Below, in pieces: positions 27,268 to 36,168 of a DNA stretch of 64,000 nt. The notes below the pieces were generated by a model that was not told the DNA's origin, searched no databases, and worked only from the letters and a program-made list of their open reading frames with translations. The stretch covers positions 186,001-250,000 of the forward strand of contig CALTCK010000001.1 in assembly GCA_943842625.1 (NCBI GenBank). The letters are read 5' to 3'. Source of the stretch: an uncultured Flavobacteriaceae bacterium. GTDB lineage: Bacteria > Bacteroidota > Bacteroidia > Flavobacteriales > Flavobacteriaceae. A program made the translations under genes and the position numbers. How positions within the stretch are numbered: the stretch's first letter is position 1; each line of letters opens with the position of its first letter.

Positions 27268-28869
27268 ATGTTTTCTAAAGTAATTGAAAAGTTTAATAAG
27301 TTTCCACTATTGTATTTAGGCCCACTATTTCTTGTGTTATTTTATTTTCTTTTTCAATCATTAACATATAACCTCCATGATTTTTCCAATAGCTATTTTT
27401 CCGCAAAATTAATTAGAGAATCACTTTCATCAAATCTTTTGTTTGATATTTATGAGTTCAATAGTTATATATGGAATTTAGGTTACACCAATGTATTGGT
27501 AGATTTTTATATAAATAGTCCTTTTACAATTACATTTTTTTATCCTTTTACTTTTATAGAAAACCCTTATATAGCCAAAGCAATTTATAATTTAATTTGT
27601 ATTGTTTTATTTAGTTTTAGTCTTTATTTACTTGTACGAGATAAGTTTAAAAAACGATATGAGATTTTATTTTTTTTACCCATCCTTTTTTTTGTTCCCA
27701 TTCGTAACGGAATATTATTTGGACAATCTTATTTTTTAATTTTTGCTTTAGTTGTATTTGGATTCTTATCCATTGAAAATAAAAAAGAAAAACTCGGAGT
27801 AAGCCTAATCAGCATTGCAGTTTTATTGAAGATATTCCCAGTTTTTTATGGAGTCGCATTATTGTTTTATAAAAATTGGAAAGCAATAATTGTTGGAATA
27901 ATCTCTTCACTTATTTTAATAAGTTTTTCAATATTTATTACAGGATTCCCTATTTGGGAGACTTACCTGTTAGAAATTTTACCAAATGCAATACAAAATA
28001 ATAGCACTGTTGACTATCGTTACAATGCACAGTCTATGGATGTTTTTTTTAAGACTCTATTTGTTGAAGACTCATATTATAATCCAGATGCATTATTTAA
28101 TAATGAGCAAGTTTACATTTTATTAAAGTGGTTATTTAAATCGAGTGTGATTGCTTTGACTGTTGGACTTAGTTTTAAAAACAAAAAAAACTTTTTAAGA
28201 CTTTTATCTTTTTGGGTGGTTGCCTTGTTTTTATTACAAAGTAGGACAGCTACCTATGCACAGATTTTGTGGATCATACCAATGATTTGTTTATTAAATC
28301 AAAAAATATCGAACAAAAAAAAAATAGTTTCTCTCCTATTTATTCTAATCATATGTAATATTCCAGTTTATCAACTCGAACCATTACCGATATTTTTTAA
28401 ATTTTTAAGATTATGGTTTACTATTTTATTAAGCTTTTTATTTTTTAGTAGCTTTTCAATTAAACCAGATTATAAATGGTTTATCTTCGTTTTGATTGTT
28501 TTATTACCGCTTCATATAGAGATGTTTAAAGAAACTAAAAAAAGTATATCTACCTATGTTTTAAAAGAAAAAAAATATTTTTTGATTTATGATTATTTTG
28601 AAAACGAAGGGTCTCTATATGTAAAAACTCTAGGGAAAAAAGGAAACCAAACTATTAATTTAAACATACCGATTTCTTCATTTAATGAAAATATTTCAGA
28701 AGTAGTTGGTAATCAAATAAAATTTGGAGACCAGCTTATTTTAGAAGATTATTCTTTAAAGAAAAAGCCAGTTTTAGTCAATAATAAAGAATTATATTAC
28801 TTAACCGATCATCATTCTAGAAGAGGGGCTTTTACCCTAAAAAAAATTAACATTGAAGCAATTCATTAA
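27268..28869 (+). CDS. GT87-like (DUF2029) membrane glycosyltransferase
   Basis: Membrane protein of about 533 residues with roughly ten helices in the first 400 residues and a soluble C-terminal tail. Features such as FSNSYFSAKLIRES near the start, PYIAKAIYNL and GISSLILISFSIFITGFPIW fit the polyprenyl-phosphate-sugar glycosyltransferases of the GT-C fold (DUF2029/GT87), which add sugars on the periplasmic side. The track begins at a TTG; the ATG six bases later (27268) is preferred. It is divergent from the flippase-like gene and coupled to the next gene by a 17-base overlap. The exact family is uncertain. Confidence 0.62.
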   Translation: MFSKVIEKFNKFPLLYLGPLFLVLFYFLFQSLTYNLHDFSNSYFSAKLIRESLSSNLLFDIYEFNSYIWNLGYTNVLVDFYINSPFTITFFYPFTFIENPYIAKAIYNLICIVLFSFSLYLLVRDKFKKRYEILFFLPILFFVPIRNGILFGQSYFLIFALVVFGFLSIENKKEKLGVSLISIAVLLKIFPVFYGVALLFYKNWKAIIVGIISSLILISFSIFITGFPIWETYLLEILPNAIQNNSTVDYRYNAQSMDVFFKTLFVEDSYYNPDALFNNEQVYILLKWLFKSSVIALTVGLSFKNKKNFLRLLSFWVVALFLLQSRTATYAQILWIIPMICLLNQKISNKKKIVSLLFILIICNIPVYQLEPLPIFFKFLRLWFTILLSFLFFSSFSIKPDYKWFIFVLIVLLPLHIEMFKETKKSISTYVLKEKKYFLIYDYFENEGSLYVKTLGKKGNQTINLNIPISSFNENISEVVGNQIKFGDQLILEDYSLKKKPVLVNNKELYYLTDHHSRRGAFTLKKINIEAIH

Positions 28870-29683
28870 ATACTACATAAAAGATTCAATATTATTAGGG
28901 CTAGAAAAAATAAAATTGTTTCTATTCCCTAGAAAGAAACCAATTCTTGTATTCACGATGGCCAAGGTAGGATCTTTAAGTGTTTACTTTTCATTAAAAA
29001 AAAGACTCTTTAAAAATGCGCTATTTCACGTTCATTCTCTCAATGAAATAGAAATTAAAAAAGGGATTCGACTATGCTTTCAAAACAGGGTATATCCGGG
29101 CAGTAAAACACCTGTTTTTCTAATCAATAAGAAAATTATCAATCAAAAACGACCTTTTAAAATAGTATGCTTATTTAGGGATCCATTGGAAAGAAATATT
29201 TCAGCTTTTTTTGATGCATTTAAATTATACACAGGTACAAAACCTAATGATTATAATGGTAGTTCAAAAAAACTAAAAGAATATTATGACGAAAACCTTA
29301 ATCATGAATTCCCTTTAAATTGGTTTGATGATCAATTTTTTGACGCAACGAACATTAATATTTATGATTATAAATTTGATAAAGAACAAGGATATTCTAT
29401 TCTTAAAACCGGTACGATTGAACTCCTCTTAATCAATAGTGATTTAAATGACTCCATAAAAGAAAATCTAATAAAAGATTTTTGTAATTTAAAATCATTC
29501 AAACTTAAAAACAGAAATTTATCATCTTCAAAAGAATATGCTTTGTTGAATAGTGATTTTAAAAAGCAAACAAAGTTTTCTAAAGACTATTTAGATTTAT
29601 TATATCATTCAAAATATGCAAGACATTTTTTTACCGAAAAGTATATTATGAACCAAAAAGAAAAATGGAGTACCCAACGTTAA
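28853..29683 (+). CDS. Capsular polysaccharide synthesis / sulfotransferase-like protein
   Basis: A 276-residue protein whose N-terminus reads KPILVFTMAKVGSLSVYFSLKK followed by ALFHVHSL, the pattern of the putative capsular polysaccharide synthesis family that is distantly related to sulfotransferases (the loop binds a nucleotide phosphate). A second typical block is KIVCLFRDPLERNISAFFDAF, equivalent to the 3'-phosphate-binding segment. It starts at a TTG inside the end of the GT87-like gene, so translation is coupled, and ends convergent with the GT2 gene with 4 bases of overlap. A sulfotransferase acting on a surface glycan is a reasonable inference. Confidence 0.68.
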   Translation: MKQFIKYYIKDSILLGLEKIKLFLFPRKKPILVFTMAKVGSLSVYFSLKKRLFKNALFHVHSLNEIEIKKGIRLCFQNRVYPGSKTPVFLINKKIINQKRPFKIVCLFRDPLERNISAFFDAFKLYTGTKPNDYNGSSKKLKEYYDENLNHEFPLNWFDDQFFDATNINIYDYKFDKEQGYSILKTGTIELLLINSDLNDSIKENLIKDFCNLKSFKLKNRNLSSSKEYALLNSDFKKQTKFSKDYLDLLYHSKYARHFFTEKYIMNQKEKWSTQR

Positions 29684-30420
29684 CTTTTAAACAAACTAAA
29701 TCGAAATCCCATTTTCTGTAAAAAATATTTTATAGAAACAATTAAAACACCCAAACCATATTTTACACTTCTCGAGAAATTAATTGAAGAAGAATCTTTT
29801 TCATAATTAGCCGGGCAGGAAATTTCGCCAATTTCGATTCCGTGATAACAAATTTGAGCCAAAAGTTGATTGTCAAAAATAAAGTCGTCAGAATTAGTCT
29901 GAAAAGGAATATTTTTTAATAGTTCCGCATAAAAGCATCGGTATCCTGTGTGGTATTCTGATAGTTTTTGTCCCATTAATAAGTTTTGAATGAATGTTAA
30001 AGTTCTGTTAGAAAGATATTTATAAACAGGCATTCCACCTTTTAATGCACTTTTTCCTAAAATTCTAGATCCCAGTACAACTTTAAAAACTCCACTAGCA
30101 ATTAAAGAACACATAGCAGGTATTAATTTTGGATCGTATTGATAATCTGGATGTAGCATCACGATAATATCGGCATCTAGCTCTAACGCTTTTTGATAGC
30201 AAGACTTTTGATTGGCTCCATAACCCAAATTGTCTTTATGTTCTATAATATGCTGAATCCCTAATTTTTTGGCTATTGAAACAGTATGGTCCCCGCTAAA
30301 ATCATCTGTTAAAATTATGTCGTCAACAATATCAAACGGAATTTCACTAAATGTTTTTTCAAGAGTTTTTTCAGCATTATAGGCTGGAAGTATGACTATT
30401 ATTTTCTTTTTATTAATCAT
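29680..30420 (-). CDS. Family 2 glycosyltransferase (polyprenyl-phosphate sugar synthase-like)
   Basis: GT-A-fold glycosyltransferase of 246 residues. The N-terminal nucleotide-sugar binding region reads IVILPAYNAEKTLEKTFSEIP, followed by DDIILTDDFSGDHTVSIA and GYGANQKSCYQKALE; a DxD-like element lies in ADIIVMLHPDYQYDP. The absence of long membrane helices in the N-terminal part and the overall pattern match enzymes that load mannose or glucose onto dolichyl/polyprenyl phosphate. The product could be the donor for the GT87-like and DUF2723 GT-C enzymes of this window. Last gene of the operon that starts with the nucleotidyltransferase-fold gene; one base separates it from the lipoprotein gene. 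Confidence 0.88.
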   Translation of the reverse strand: MINKKKIIVILPAYNAEKTLEKTFSEIPFDIVDDIILTDDFSGDHTVSIAKKLGIQHIIEHKDNLGYGANQKSCYQKALELDADIIVMLHPDYQYDPKLIPAMCSLIASGVFKVVLGSRILGKSALKGGMPVYKYLSNRTLTFIQNLLMGQKLSEYHTGYRCFYAELLKNIPFQTNSDDFIFDNQLLAQICYHGIEIGEISCPANYEKDSSSINFSRSVKYGLGVLIVSIKYFLQKMGFRFSLFKS

Positions 30421-30421
30421 T

Positions 30422-31537
30422 TTAATTCAAATAATTAACTTCTCTATTTGACTTTTCCCGAACACTACTTGAAACTGGTAATCCTGAAAAAGGAGCATAT
30501 TGATCAATCTCTTCTCTAAAATAAAGATCCCCGAGAAAAGGGAATTCATCATAATTGTGTGTTGGAATTCCGTCTAATAAATTTTCAATTTCATTGATAT
30601 TAATACTCCATTCTATACTTAAGCGCTTTGCAGATGGCTCCATAAAAGATATGTAAAGTAATTCTGTTTGTATATGCTGTAAAGATTTCTGAAAATCAAC
30701 TCCATCTACTAAAGAATTTTGTAAATTTCTATGTGTTACTTTAAAATCTACCAGTAAATCTTTAAAGTCTAAATAGGGGATAAACCCATCATAATTATCT
30801 TGTATATTAAATAATGGTTGAATTTCAGATTCGTGACACCAAATACATTTAGCAGGTTTTCCTGCATTGCTATGTTGAGGATCGGAGTTTGAAATTCGAA
30901 AACCATCTTTGTTGTAAATACCAAATCTAACTTGACCATTTTGCATTAAATCAAGGGTTTCGTACTCTAAAATCTCTTCAGACTCCGGACTAATTTCTGA
31001 GCATAAAAACAACTGGTTAAAACCATCTTGTTCAGAAAATCTAATAATTCGATTTTCATACGAAACACTAGAATTATTAACATAACCGCCCAGGTTCTTG
31101 AGTTCATAAGAGGTTGATAAATCGGAAAGTAAAAACGGGACCCCTGTTATTTCATAATAATGTTCAGAAGAACCTATTAATAGACTTACATACCTCCCCA
31201 GATCAATAGCTGAAGTAATTTGATATTCTTCAGTTGCTTTAATAACAGTATTTAGTCGCTTGAGTTTTTTTAACGCATCGACATTAAAACCTAATTTATT
31301 TATTTTTAAAATTATAAATGGATTTTGATTTTTAATACCGTTTTCAGTAATTGGGAGTGTAGCTCCAAGATAAGACAGGCACCATTGCAAACCAATAATT
31401 GCGTTACTTATGGTGTCTTGCTCGTAACTCTTGTTCCATTTAAGTGTTAGCGAAAAATCCTCCTCTACAATATCATTGTAGGTTGAATTGGTACACGAAG
31501 TCAATAAAATTAATATTATAATTACGGTCTTTTTCAT
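30422..31537 (-). CDS. Lipoprotein of unknown function with one CxxCH heme-type motif
   Basis: I do not recognise the family. The 371-residue protein begins MKKTVIIILILLTSC, a lipoprotein signal with acylated Cys15. A single c-type heme motif, KCIWCHESE, occurs at residues 231-235 (plus-strand bases 30833-30847) after a Gly/Pro loop (SNAGKPAK), typical of cytochrome c heme sites. The rest looks like a mixed alpha-beta domain with no clear similarity. It shares one base with the radical SAM gene upstream (TAATG arrangement) and precedes the GT2 gene by one base, so it is firmly part of this operon. A heme-bearing periplasmic or outer-membrane lipoprotein is the inference. Confidence 0.8.
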   Translation of the reverse strand: MKKTVIIILILLTSCTNSTYNDIVEEDFSLTLKWNKSYEQDTISNAIIGLQWCLSYLGATLPITENGIKNQNPFIILKINKLGFNVDALKKLKRLNTVIKATEEYQITSAIDLGRYVSLLIGSSEHYYEITGVPFLLSDLSTSYELKNLGGYVNNSSVSYENRIIRFSEQDGFNQLFLCSEISPESEEILEYETLDLMQNGQVRFGIYNKDGFRISNSDPQHSNAGKPAKCIWCHESEIQPLFNIQDNYDGFIPYLDFKDLLVDFKVTHRNLQNSLVDGVDFQKSLQHIQTELLYISFMEPSAKRLSIEWSININEIENLLDGIPTHNYDEFPFLGDLYFREEIDQYAPFSGLPVSSSVREKSNREVNYLN

Positions 31538-32922
31538 TATTTACTTACCATCATTAAGCTACCAGCTAACCATGACTTTATTTTTAATTTGGCAGCCTTA
31601 TAATAGCTTTTGTTTTTACCCTTTATTAGTTCTTTATGATAATTAACTTCATTCACTACTTTTCTGATAGCATAATCATAATACTTTCTTGAATATGTTC
31701 TTTTAAAATCAATATCTCTGTCTGTTGAGGTTTCCCAGGCAGGCTGTTTTGTTATCTTATCTTCAATATCTGAATATAAGGAAGTCCCTTTTATTGGGTA
31801 AGCCAACGTAATGGTAAAGTATTTTGGATTGGCTTCTTTAAGATAGTCAATGGTTTTATAAATATCGTCTTCAGTCTCGTTAGGGTATCCAAGCATGATA
31901 AAGGTTCCTGACTCAATTCCTTTTTTGTTTGTTTCTCTAATGGCATTTTTCACAGTACTAACATCTACCCTACGATCCATAGCATCTATAATTTTTTGAG
32001 AACCGCTTTCGGCTCCAATCCAAATACGATAACAGCCTGTTTGTTTTAATTGTTCAAGAACTTTATCATTTAATCTTTCAGCTCTTGTGATACATTCAAA
32101 AGGGATCAAAACCTTTTGTTTAGTTACTTCATTACAAAATTCTTCCATCCATTTATGACTGACCGTAAAAACATCGTCAACAAACCAGATGGAGTCAGGA
32201 TTGTATTGCTTTTGAAGCATACGCATCTCTTCCACCACTAATTTAGCAGGTCTTCTTCTGTAACTTTGTCCGTATACAGCAGTGCTACACCATTTACAGG
32301 TATAAGGGCATCCTCTTTGAGTGCTAATAGTCATAGAACTTTTACCATGATTAGTTTTCCAAGTATCTAAATATTTTTGAATATTAATCCCTTCTCTGTT
32401 GGGAAGAGGAAGTTGACTGAGATCTTTAATTTTTATTCTTGGCGGTGTTTTTATTACCGAATTATTTTCTTTATAAGCAATTCCAGTAATAAAACTATAA
32501 TCCGAATTCTCTTGAATAGACTGGTATAACTCAGCTATGGTTTGTTCCCCCTCTCCAATAATTAAAAAATGAGCTCCGGTATCTAAATAATTTTGAATAT
32601 TAAAGGTCACATCGGGACCCCCTAAAATTATTTTTGGAAATCCATATTTAGGATCAGCTATCAATAATTTAATCAACTTAATGACCGTTATTTTAGTCAT
32701 TAAATTGGTATAGATTGCAACTACAAATGGTTTTTCCCGGGCTATAAATTCTAATTGAGTTTCCTGATTTGAAAAGGTGGAATCGAATACGAGATTTTTA
32801 ATTTTTTCTTGATTTAAATAACTTGATAGGTACAATAAACCAAGAGGAGCGTATGGCTTCATTATACTTGCCTCCTTTGGATCTTTGTTTAGATAATAAC
32901 CATGTGTTAAAACAATACTCAT
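31537..32922 (-). CDS. B12-binding domain radical SAM protein
   Basis: Radical SAM enzyme with an N-terminal B12-binding-type Rossmann domain (YAPLGLLYLSSYLNQEK, KIILGGPDVTFN, GEGEQTIAELY) and a radical SAM core from about residue 195. The cluster motif is RGCPYTCKWCST (CxxxCxxC). Further SAM-binding features are DSIWFVDDVFTV, RIWIGAESGSQKIIDAMDR and GTFIMLGYPNE. Proteins of this class usually methylate inert carbons or form C-C bonds on lipids, glycans or antibiotics. The ORF track begins at a TTG; the ATG at 32922 (MSIVLTHGYY) comes just after the methyltransferase stop and fits better. Paralogous to the protein two genes upstream. Confidence 0.88.
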   Translation of the reverse strand: MSIVLTHGYYLNKDPKEASIMKPYAPLGLLYLSSYLNQEKIKNLVFDSTFSNQETQLEFIAREKPFVVAIYTNLMTKITVIKLIKLLIADPKYGFPKIILGGPDVTFNIQNYLDTGAHFLIIGEGEQTIAELYQSIQENSDYSFITGIAYKENNSVIKTPPRIKIKDLSQLPLPNREGINIQKYLDTWKTNHGKSSMTISTQRGCPYTCKWCSTAVYGQSYRRRPAKLVVEEMRMLQKQYNPDSIWFVDDVFTVSHKWMEEFCNEVTKQKVLIPFECITRAERLNDKVLEQLKQTGCYRIWIGAESGSQKIIDAMDRRVDVSTVKNAIRETNKKGIESGTFIMLGYPNETEDDIYKTIDYLKEANPKYFTITLAYPIKGTSLYSDIEDKITKQPAWETSTDRDIDFKRTYSRKYYDYAIRKVVNEVNYHKELIKGKNKSYYKAAKLKIKSWLAGSLMMVSK

Positions 32923-32926
32923 TTGA

Positions 32927-33712
32927 TTATTTTTTTTGAAGTACAATTAAGTAATGATCCGATAAATTTGCCCACATACGATGATTTAATAATTTTTCTT
33001 TCCACTTTAGGATCTCAAAAAGTATTTTTTTATTTTTAAAAAAAGGATTTAAATAAGAAGGTGGGATCGCAATTCCAATTGGATTTAAAGATACTATTTT
33101 ATATTGCTCAGATAGCAAATTGACTAGTTCTTGATAATTATAATACCACGTAGGAATTTGTATGCCATCAACATTAGTTACTAAGGCTTTATTTGTGTTT
33201 CTTCTTTTCATGTTTTTAAAATCCCCTTTAAGAAAAAAATAAAGCTGTTCCCAAATACAATGCTTAGGCATAATAACAAGAGCTAACATCCCTTGAGATT
33301 TTAGAATTGATTTTGAATTATTCAGAAATTCTTTTAGGTCTTGTTTTGATAAACAATTTAATCCTCCAAAATTAGAAAAAAGTAAATCAAACTTTTCTTT
33401 AAAAGTTTCTGTGTGGATAGTTTGGATATCCAATTGCTTAAAAATTAAATTTGATTGATCGTACTTCTTTTTTGCAATTTCGACCATTTTAGAGGAAATA
33501 TCAGAAGCAATAACAAAATGATCCTTTTTAGCCAACCAATTGGCATCAATTCCGGTACCGCAATTAATTTCAAGCACCCGTAAGTTTTTTTTCTTCTTTT
33601 CAAGTTGTTTATTTAAAAAATAGTGAACACGTTCCCGTTGCGCTTTTCCAATTAATGAATTGGAGAAATACGCATCGTAATTTATTGCGTGATGATCAAA
33701 ATTAGCTTTCAT
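32927..33712 (-). CDS. Class I SAM-dependent methyltransferase
   Basis: Methyltransferase of 261 residues with motif I LRVLEINCGTGIDANWLA, motif II VIASDISSKMVEIAKKK and a motif IV region FDLLFSNFGGLNCL. The start MKANFDHHAINYDAYFSNS resembles enzymes that methylate small molecules or lipids (UbiE/BioC-like start). It overlaps the upstream radical SAM gene by eleven bases and lies between the two paralogous radical SAM genes, so it probably acts on the same product. Substrate not predictable. Confidence 0.85.
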   Translation of the reverse strand: MKANFDHHAINYDAYFSNSLIGKAQRERVHYFLNKQLEKKKKNLRVLEINCGTGIDANWLAKKDHFVIASDISSKMVEIAKKKYDQSNLIFKQLDIQTIHTETFKEKFDLLFSNFGGLNCLSKQDLKEFLNNSKSILKSQGMLALVIMPKHCIWEQLYFFLKGDFKNMKRRNTNKALVTNVDGIQIPTWYYNYQELVNLLSEQYKIVSLNPIGIAIPPSYLNPFFKNKKILFEILKWKEKLLNHRMWANLSDHYLIVLQKK

Positions 33713-35168
33713 GGGTATGTTTCATTTTATCCAATATTATTTTATCCAATAAAGAGGACGGAGCATAATAAAAATATAAAAGAAGCGAACGTACTTTATC
33801 TTTTGAAATTGAAAAAGGATTTTTGAGAAGTTGATGAAAGTTAAAAATCGCCTGACTTTTTCTATATTCTTTATGAACATATCGGTGTAGTTTTTTATAA
33901 AATCTTGAATTAAAAGTTCCTTGAAACATCATCGCTAAATCGTCAGAATCTTTCCAGTTTGATTTAAATTTTAGATCATCTTTAACCATTTCATAGAACT
34001 TAGTTCCCGGCAATGGGTAGGATACAGAAACTCCAATATTATCTGGTTGCAGTTCTTTAATCATTTCAATTGTTTTGGAAATATCATCTTTAGTTTCGTT
34101 CAAATAACCAAATTGAATAAAGAAGGCCACTTTGATTTTTTTTAATTTTAATAACTGAGTCGCTTTATAAATTTGATTTAATTGTGTGCCTTTATCCATT
34201 GCATCCAATATTTTTTGAGAACCGCTTTCAGCTCCTACCCAAACCTCTTTTAAACCACTTTCTGCCAATGCATCTATAGTATCTTCTTTCAGTAATAAAT
34301 CAACTCGACTTTGTATTGTGTATGCTATTTTTAATTCTGCTTCTTTTAATACGGTATTAAAATTTTGAACCCATTTGGGTTTTAACCCAAAAATATCGTC
34401 ACACATCCAAAAATTAGTAACGCTGTAATTTTCTTTCAGGGTAGCGATTAATTTGGTAATATATTCTGGTGAATGTGAATTGTAACGAACACCATAAATA
34501 GGTTTCGCACACCAATTGCATTTATAGGGGCATCCTCTTGTGGTTGCAATATTTAAAGTGAAATTTTTTCCGCTTTTAGCCCATACCGATTTGTATGCAT
34601 TAATATCAATTAAATCCCAAGCAGGCATGGGCAGTTCATCTAAATTTTTTAAAACTTCCCTTTTTGGATTGATCGTATAATCAAGGTCATTCTTATATAC
34701 GATTCCTTTTAACAAATCGATTTGCTCGTTGTTTCCTAGTTTAAGCACCAATTCTTTTAACGAAATTTCTCCTTCACCCAATAGGACATAATCAGCTCCT
34801 TTGTTCAAATATTTTTTATAGTGATCTGTACTGTCTGAGCTATTTACAATTACGGTACAGTTGTACTTTTTTCCGATGGCAATCATTTCAAAAGCAGCCT
34901 CTCGCATATTGGTAAGACACATTTTTGTTAAATAATTAAATCCATCATCATAAATAACTAAAAAAGAGGGCTTTTGATCCTGAATTTCTTTTTCAATTTC
35001 AAAGGGATTGTCTCTTAAGTTAGTATCAAAAAGGGAGACTGAAAAACCACTCTTCCTTAATAATGATGCAGCGTATATGGTTCCTAAAGGAGGATAAGGA
35101 GTTTTATTATTCCATTGTTTTTGATCCAACGGATAATAGTAGGAATGTGAAAAAAGAATATCAAGCAT
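33702..35168 (-). CDS. B12-binding domain radical SAM protein
   Basis: Second complete radical SAM enzyme of the locus, 488 residues. N-terminal B12-type domain: PYPPLGTIYAASLLRKSGF, VIVNSSDSTDHYKKYLNKG and LLGEGEISLKELV. Radical SAM core: TRGCPYKCNWCAKPIYG with CxxxCxxC, then NFWMCDDIFGLKPKW and KEVWVGAESGSQKILDAMDK. The two complete proteins share the same order of blocks and long similar segments, indicating tandem duplication with later divergence. Start codon overlaps the nucleotidyltransferase-fold gene by eight bases. No canonical DxHxxG B12 motif is visible in the N-terminal domain, so cobalamin binding is inferred from the family, not shown. Confidence 0.88.
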   Translation of the reverse strand: MLDILFSHSYYYPLDQKQWNNKTPYPPLGTIYAASLLRKSGFSVSLFDTNLRDNPFEIEKEIQDQKPSFLVIYDDGFNYLTKMCLTNMREAAFEMIAIGKKYNCTVIVNSSDSTDHYKKYLNKGADYVLLGEGEISLKELVLKLGNNEQIDLLKGIVYKNDLDYTINPKREVLKNLDELPMPAWDLIDINAYKSVWAKSGKNFTLNIATTRGCPYKCNWCAKPIYGVRYNSHSPEYITKLIATLKENYSVTNFWMCDDIFGLKPKWVQNFNTVLKEAELKIAYTIQSRVDLLLKEDTIDALAESGLKEVWVGAESGSQKILDAMDKGTQLNQIYKATQLLKLKKIKVAFFIQFGYLNETKDDISKTIEMIKELQPDNIGVSVSYPLPGTKFYEMVKDDLKFKSNWKDSDDLAMMFQGTFNSRFYKKLHRYVHKEYRKSQAIFNFHQLLKNPFSISKDKVRSLLLYFYYAPSSLLDKIILDKMKHTHES

Positions 35169-36069
35169 TTTCTTTAGCGATGTGAATATTATGTTTTTCT
35201 CTTAATTCGTCGTACCTATTGTTTAGGCGATCAATTACTTTTCGTTGAAAATTTAAAGGATGATGTTTCGATATATTTTTTGTGGACTTCATCGCCACGT
35301 TAAATTGCCTTTCTTCTAAATGATTAAATTTAATTTTCCATTTATGGTATGTTATTCTTAAAAAAGCAGCGTCAAGCCAATCTCCTATTTTCGAATCTAA
35401 AAAATATTCAGTAATTTTTGTGACCGTTGGTTTCTTGACCAAATTTAGTTTTGATAAGCCTTCTGTAACAGTTTTATTTGGCAAATAATTTTCTACCCAT
35501 TTATTTTTTTCGTAAAATTTATGGAAACTACCGTTACCGAACATAGGGAGTAACGTTGTTAACTCGGTTGCGGTAAATATATTTTTTTCTTCAATCTCTA
35601 GCGCATTGGAGCTGATAAAATAATTAACACAGAAATACTTTCTAGAATTTAATAAAAATATTTTTTTATAGAGAATTAGGAAGGTTCTAGCAATCCATAA
35701 TCGCTTTGGGCTGGTTATAATAAAAAAATCAATATCTCCATCGTCATCATAATAACCCTTGGATAAAGAGCCTGAAATCCCCACACCCTCTACATAAGGA
35801 AATTTAGAAATTAATCGAGAAACAGTTAAGGCTTTTTGGTATATATTTTTAGCCATTTTATTTCCTTCAAGCCTTCTTTTAATTAGTGTTTCATTATTTT
35901 CCGTTAAGTAAAAGTCATCAATTTTATAAATTATATCATCGTTTACCAACTCCATTAAATCTAATTTAATTTGCTCTTTTGATTCTGCTTTGGAAAAAAT
36001 AAATATCTCTTCTTCGGTTAAAGGATACTTAAAGAGCGAAAAGTATAATATGGGTTTTAATAAAGTCAA
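35161..36069 (-). CDS. Nucleotidyltransferase-fold protein
   Basis: Protein of 302 residues. Residues 1-60 look like a small winged-helix segment (LFKYPLTEEEIFIFSKAES, LVNDDIIYKIDDFYLTE). A polymerase-beta-type nucleotidyltransferase motif follows: GVGISGSLSKGYYDDDGDIDFFIIT (GS-x8-DxD type with the catalytic acidic pair). The C-terminal part is helical and Lys-rich. Such proteins may activate sugars or lipids, or modify RNA or protein; no substrate can be assigned. Start is TTG, with no in-frame ATG close by. It is the first gene of the operon running to the GT2 gene. Confidence 0.7.
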   Translation of the reverse strand: MTLLKPILYFSLFKYPLTEEEIFIFSKAESKEQIKLDLMELVNDDIIYKIDDFYLTENNETLIKRRLEGNKMAKNIYQKALTVSRLISKFPYVEGVGISGSLSKGYYDDDGDIDFFIITSPKRLWIARTFLILYKKIFLLNSRKYFCVNYFISSNALEIEEKNIFTATELTTLLPMFGNGSFHKFYEKNKWVENYLPNKTVTEGLSKLNLVKKPTVTKITEYFLDSKIGDWLDAAFLRITYHKWKIKFNHLEERQFNVAMKSTKNISKHHPLNFQRKVIDRLNNRYDELREKHNIHIAKENA

Positions 36070-36168
36070 TTTTTTTATTTAAAAATATTAAATTAAATCT
36101 AATTTTTACAACCGTAATAATAATAATTAATGCTTTAATTAATTTCACCCGTAAACGTGAATAATTTT

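Noticed and set aside
30422-31537. Calling the lipoprotein a standard cytochrome c
   Set aside because: Only one CxxCH is present and the surrounding fold is not recognisable as cytochrome c; the heme claim stays a hypothesis.
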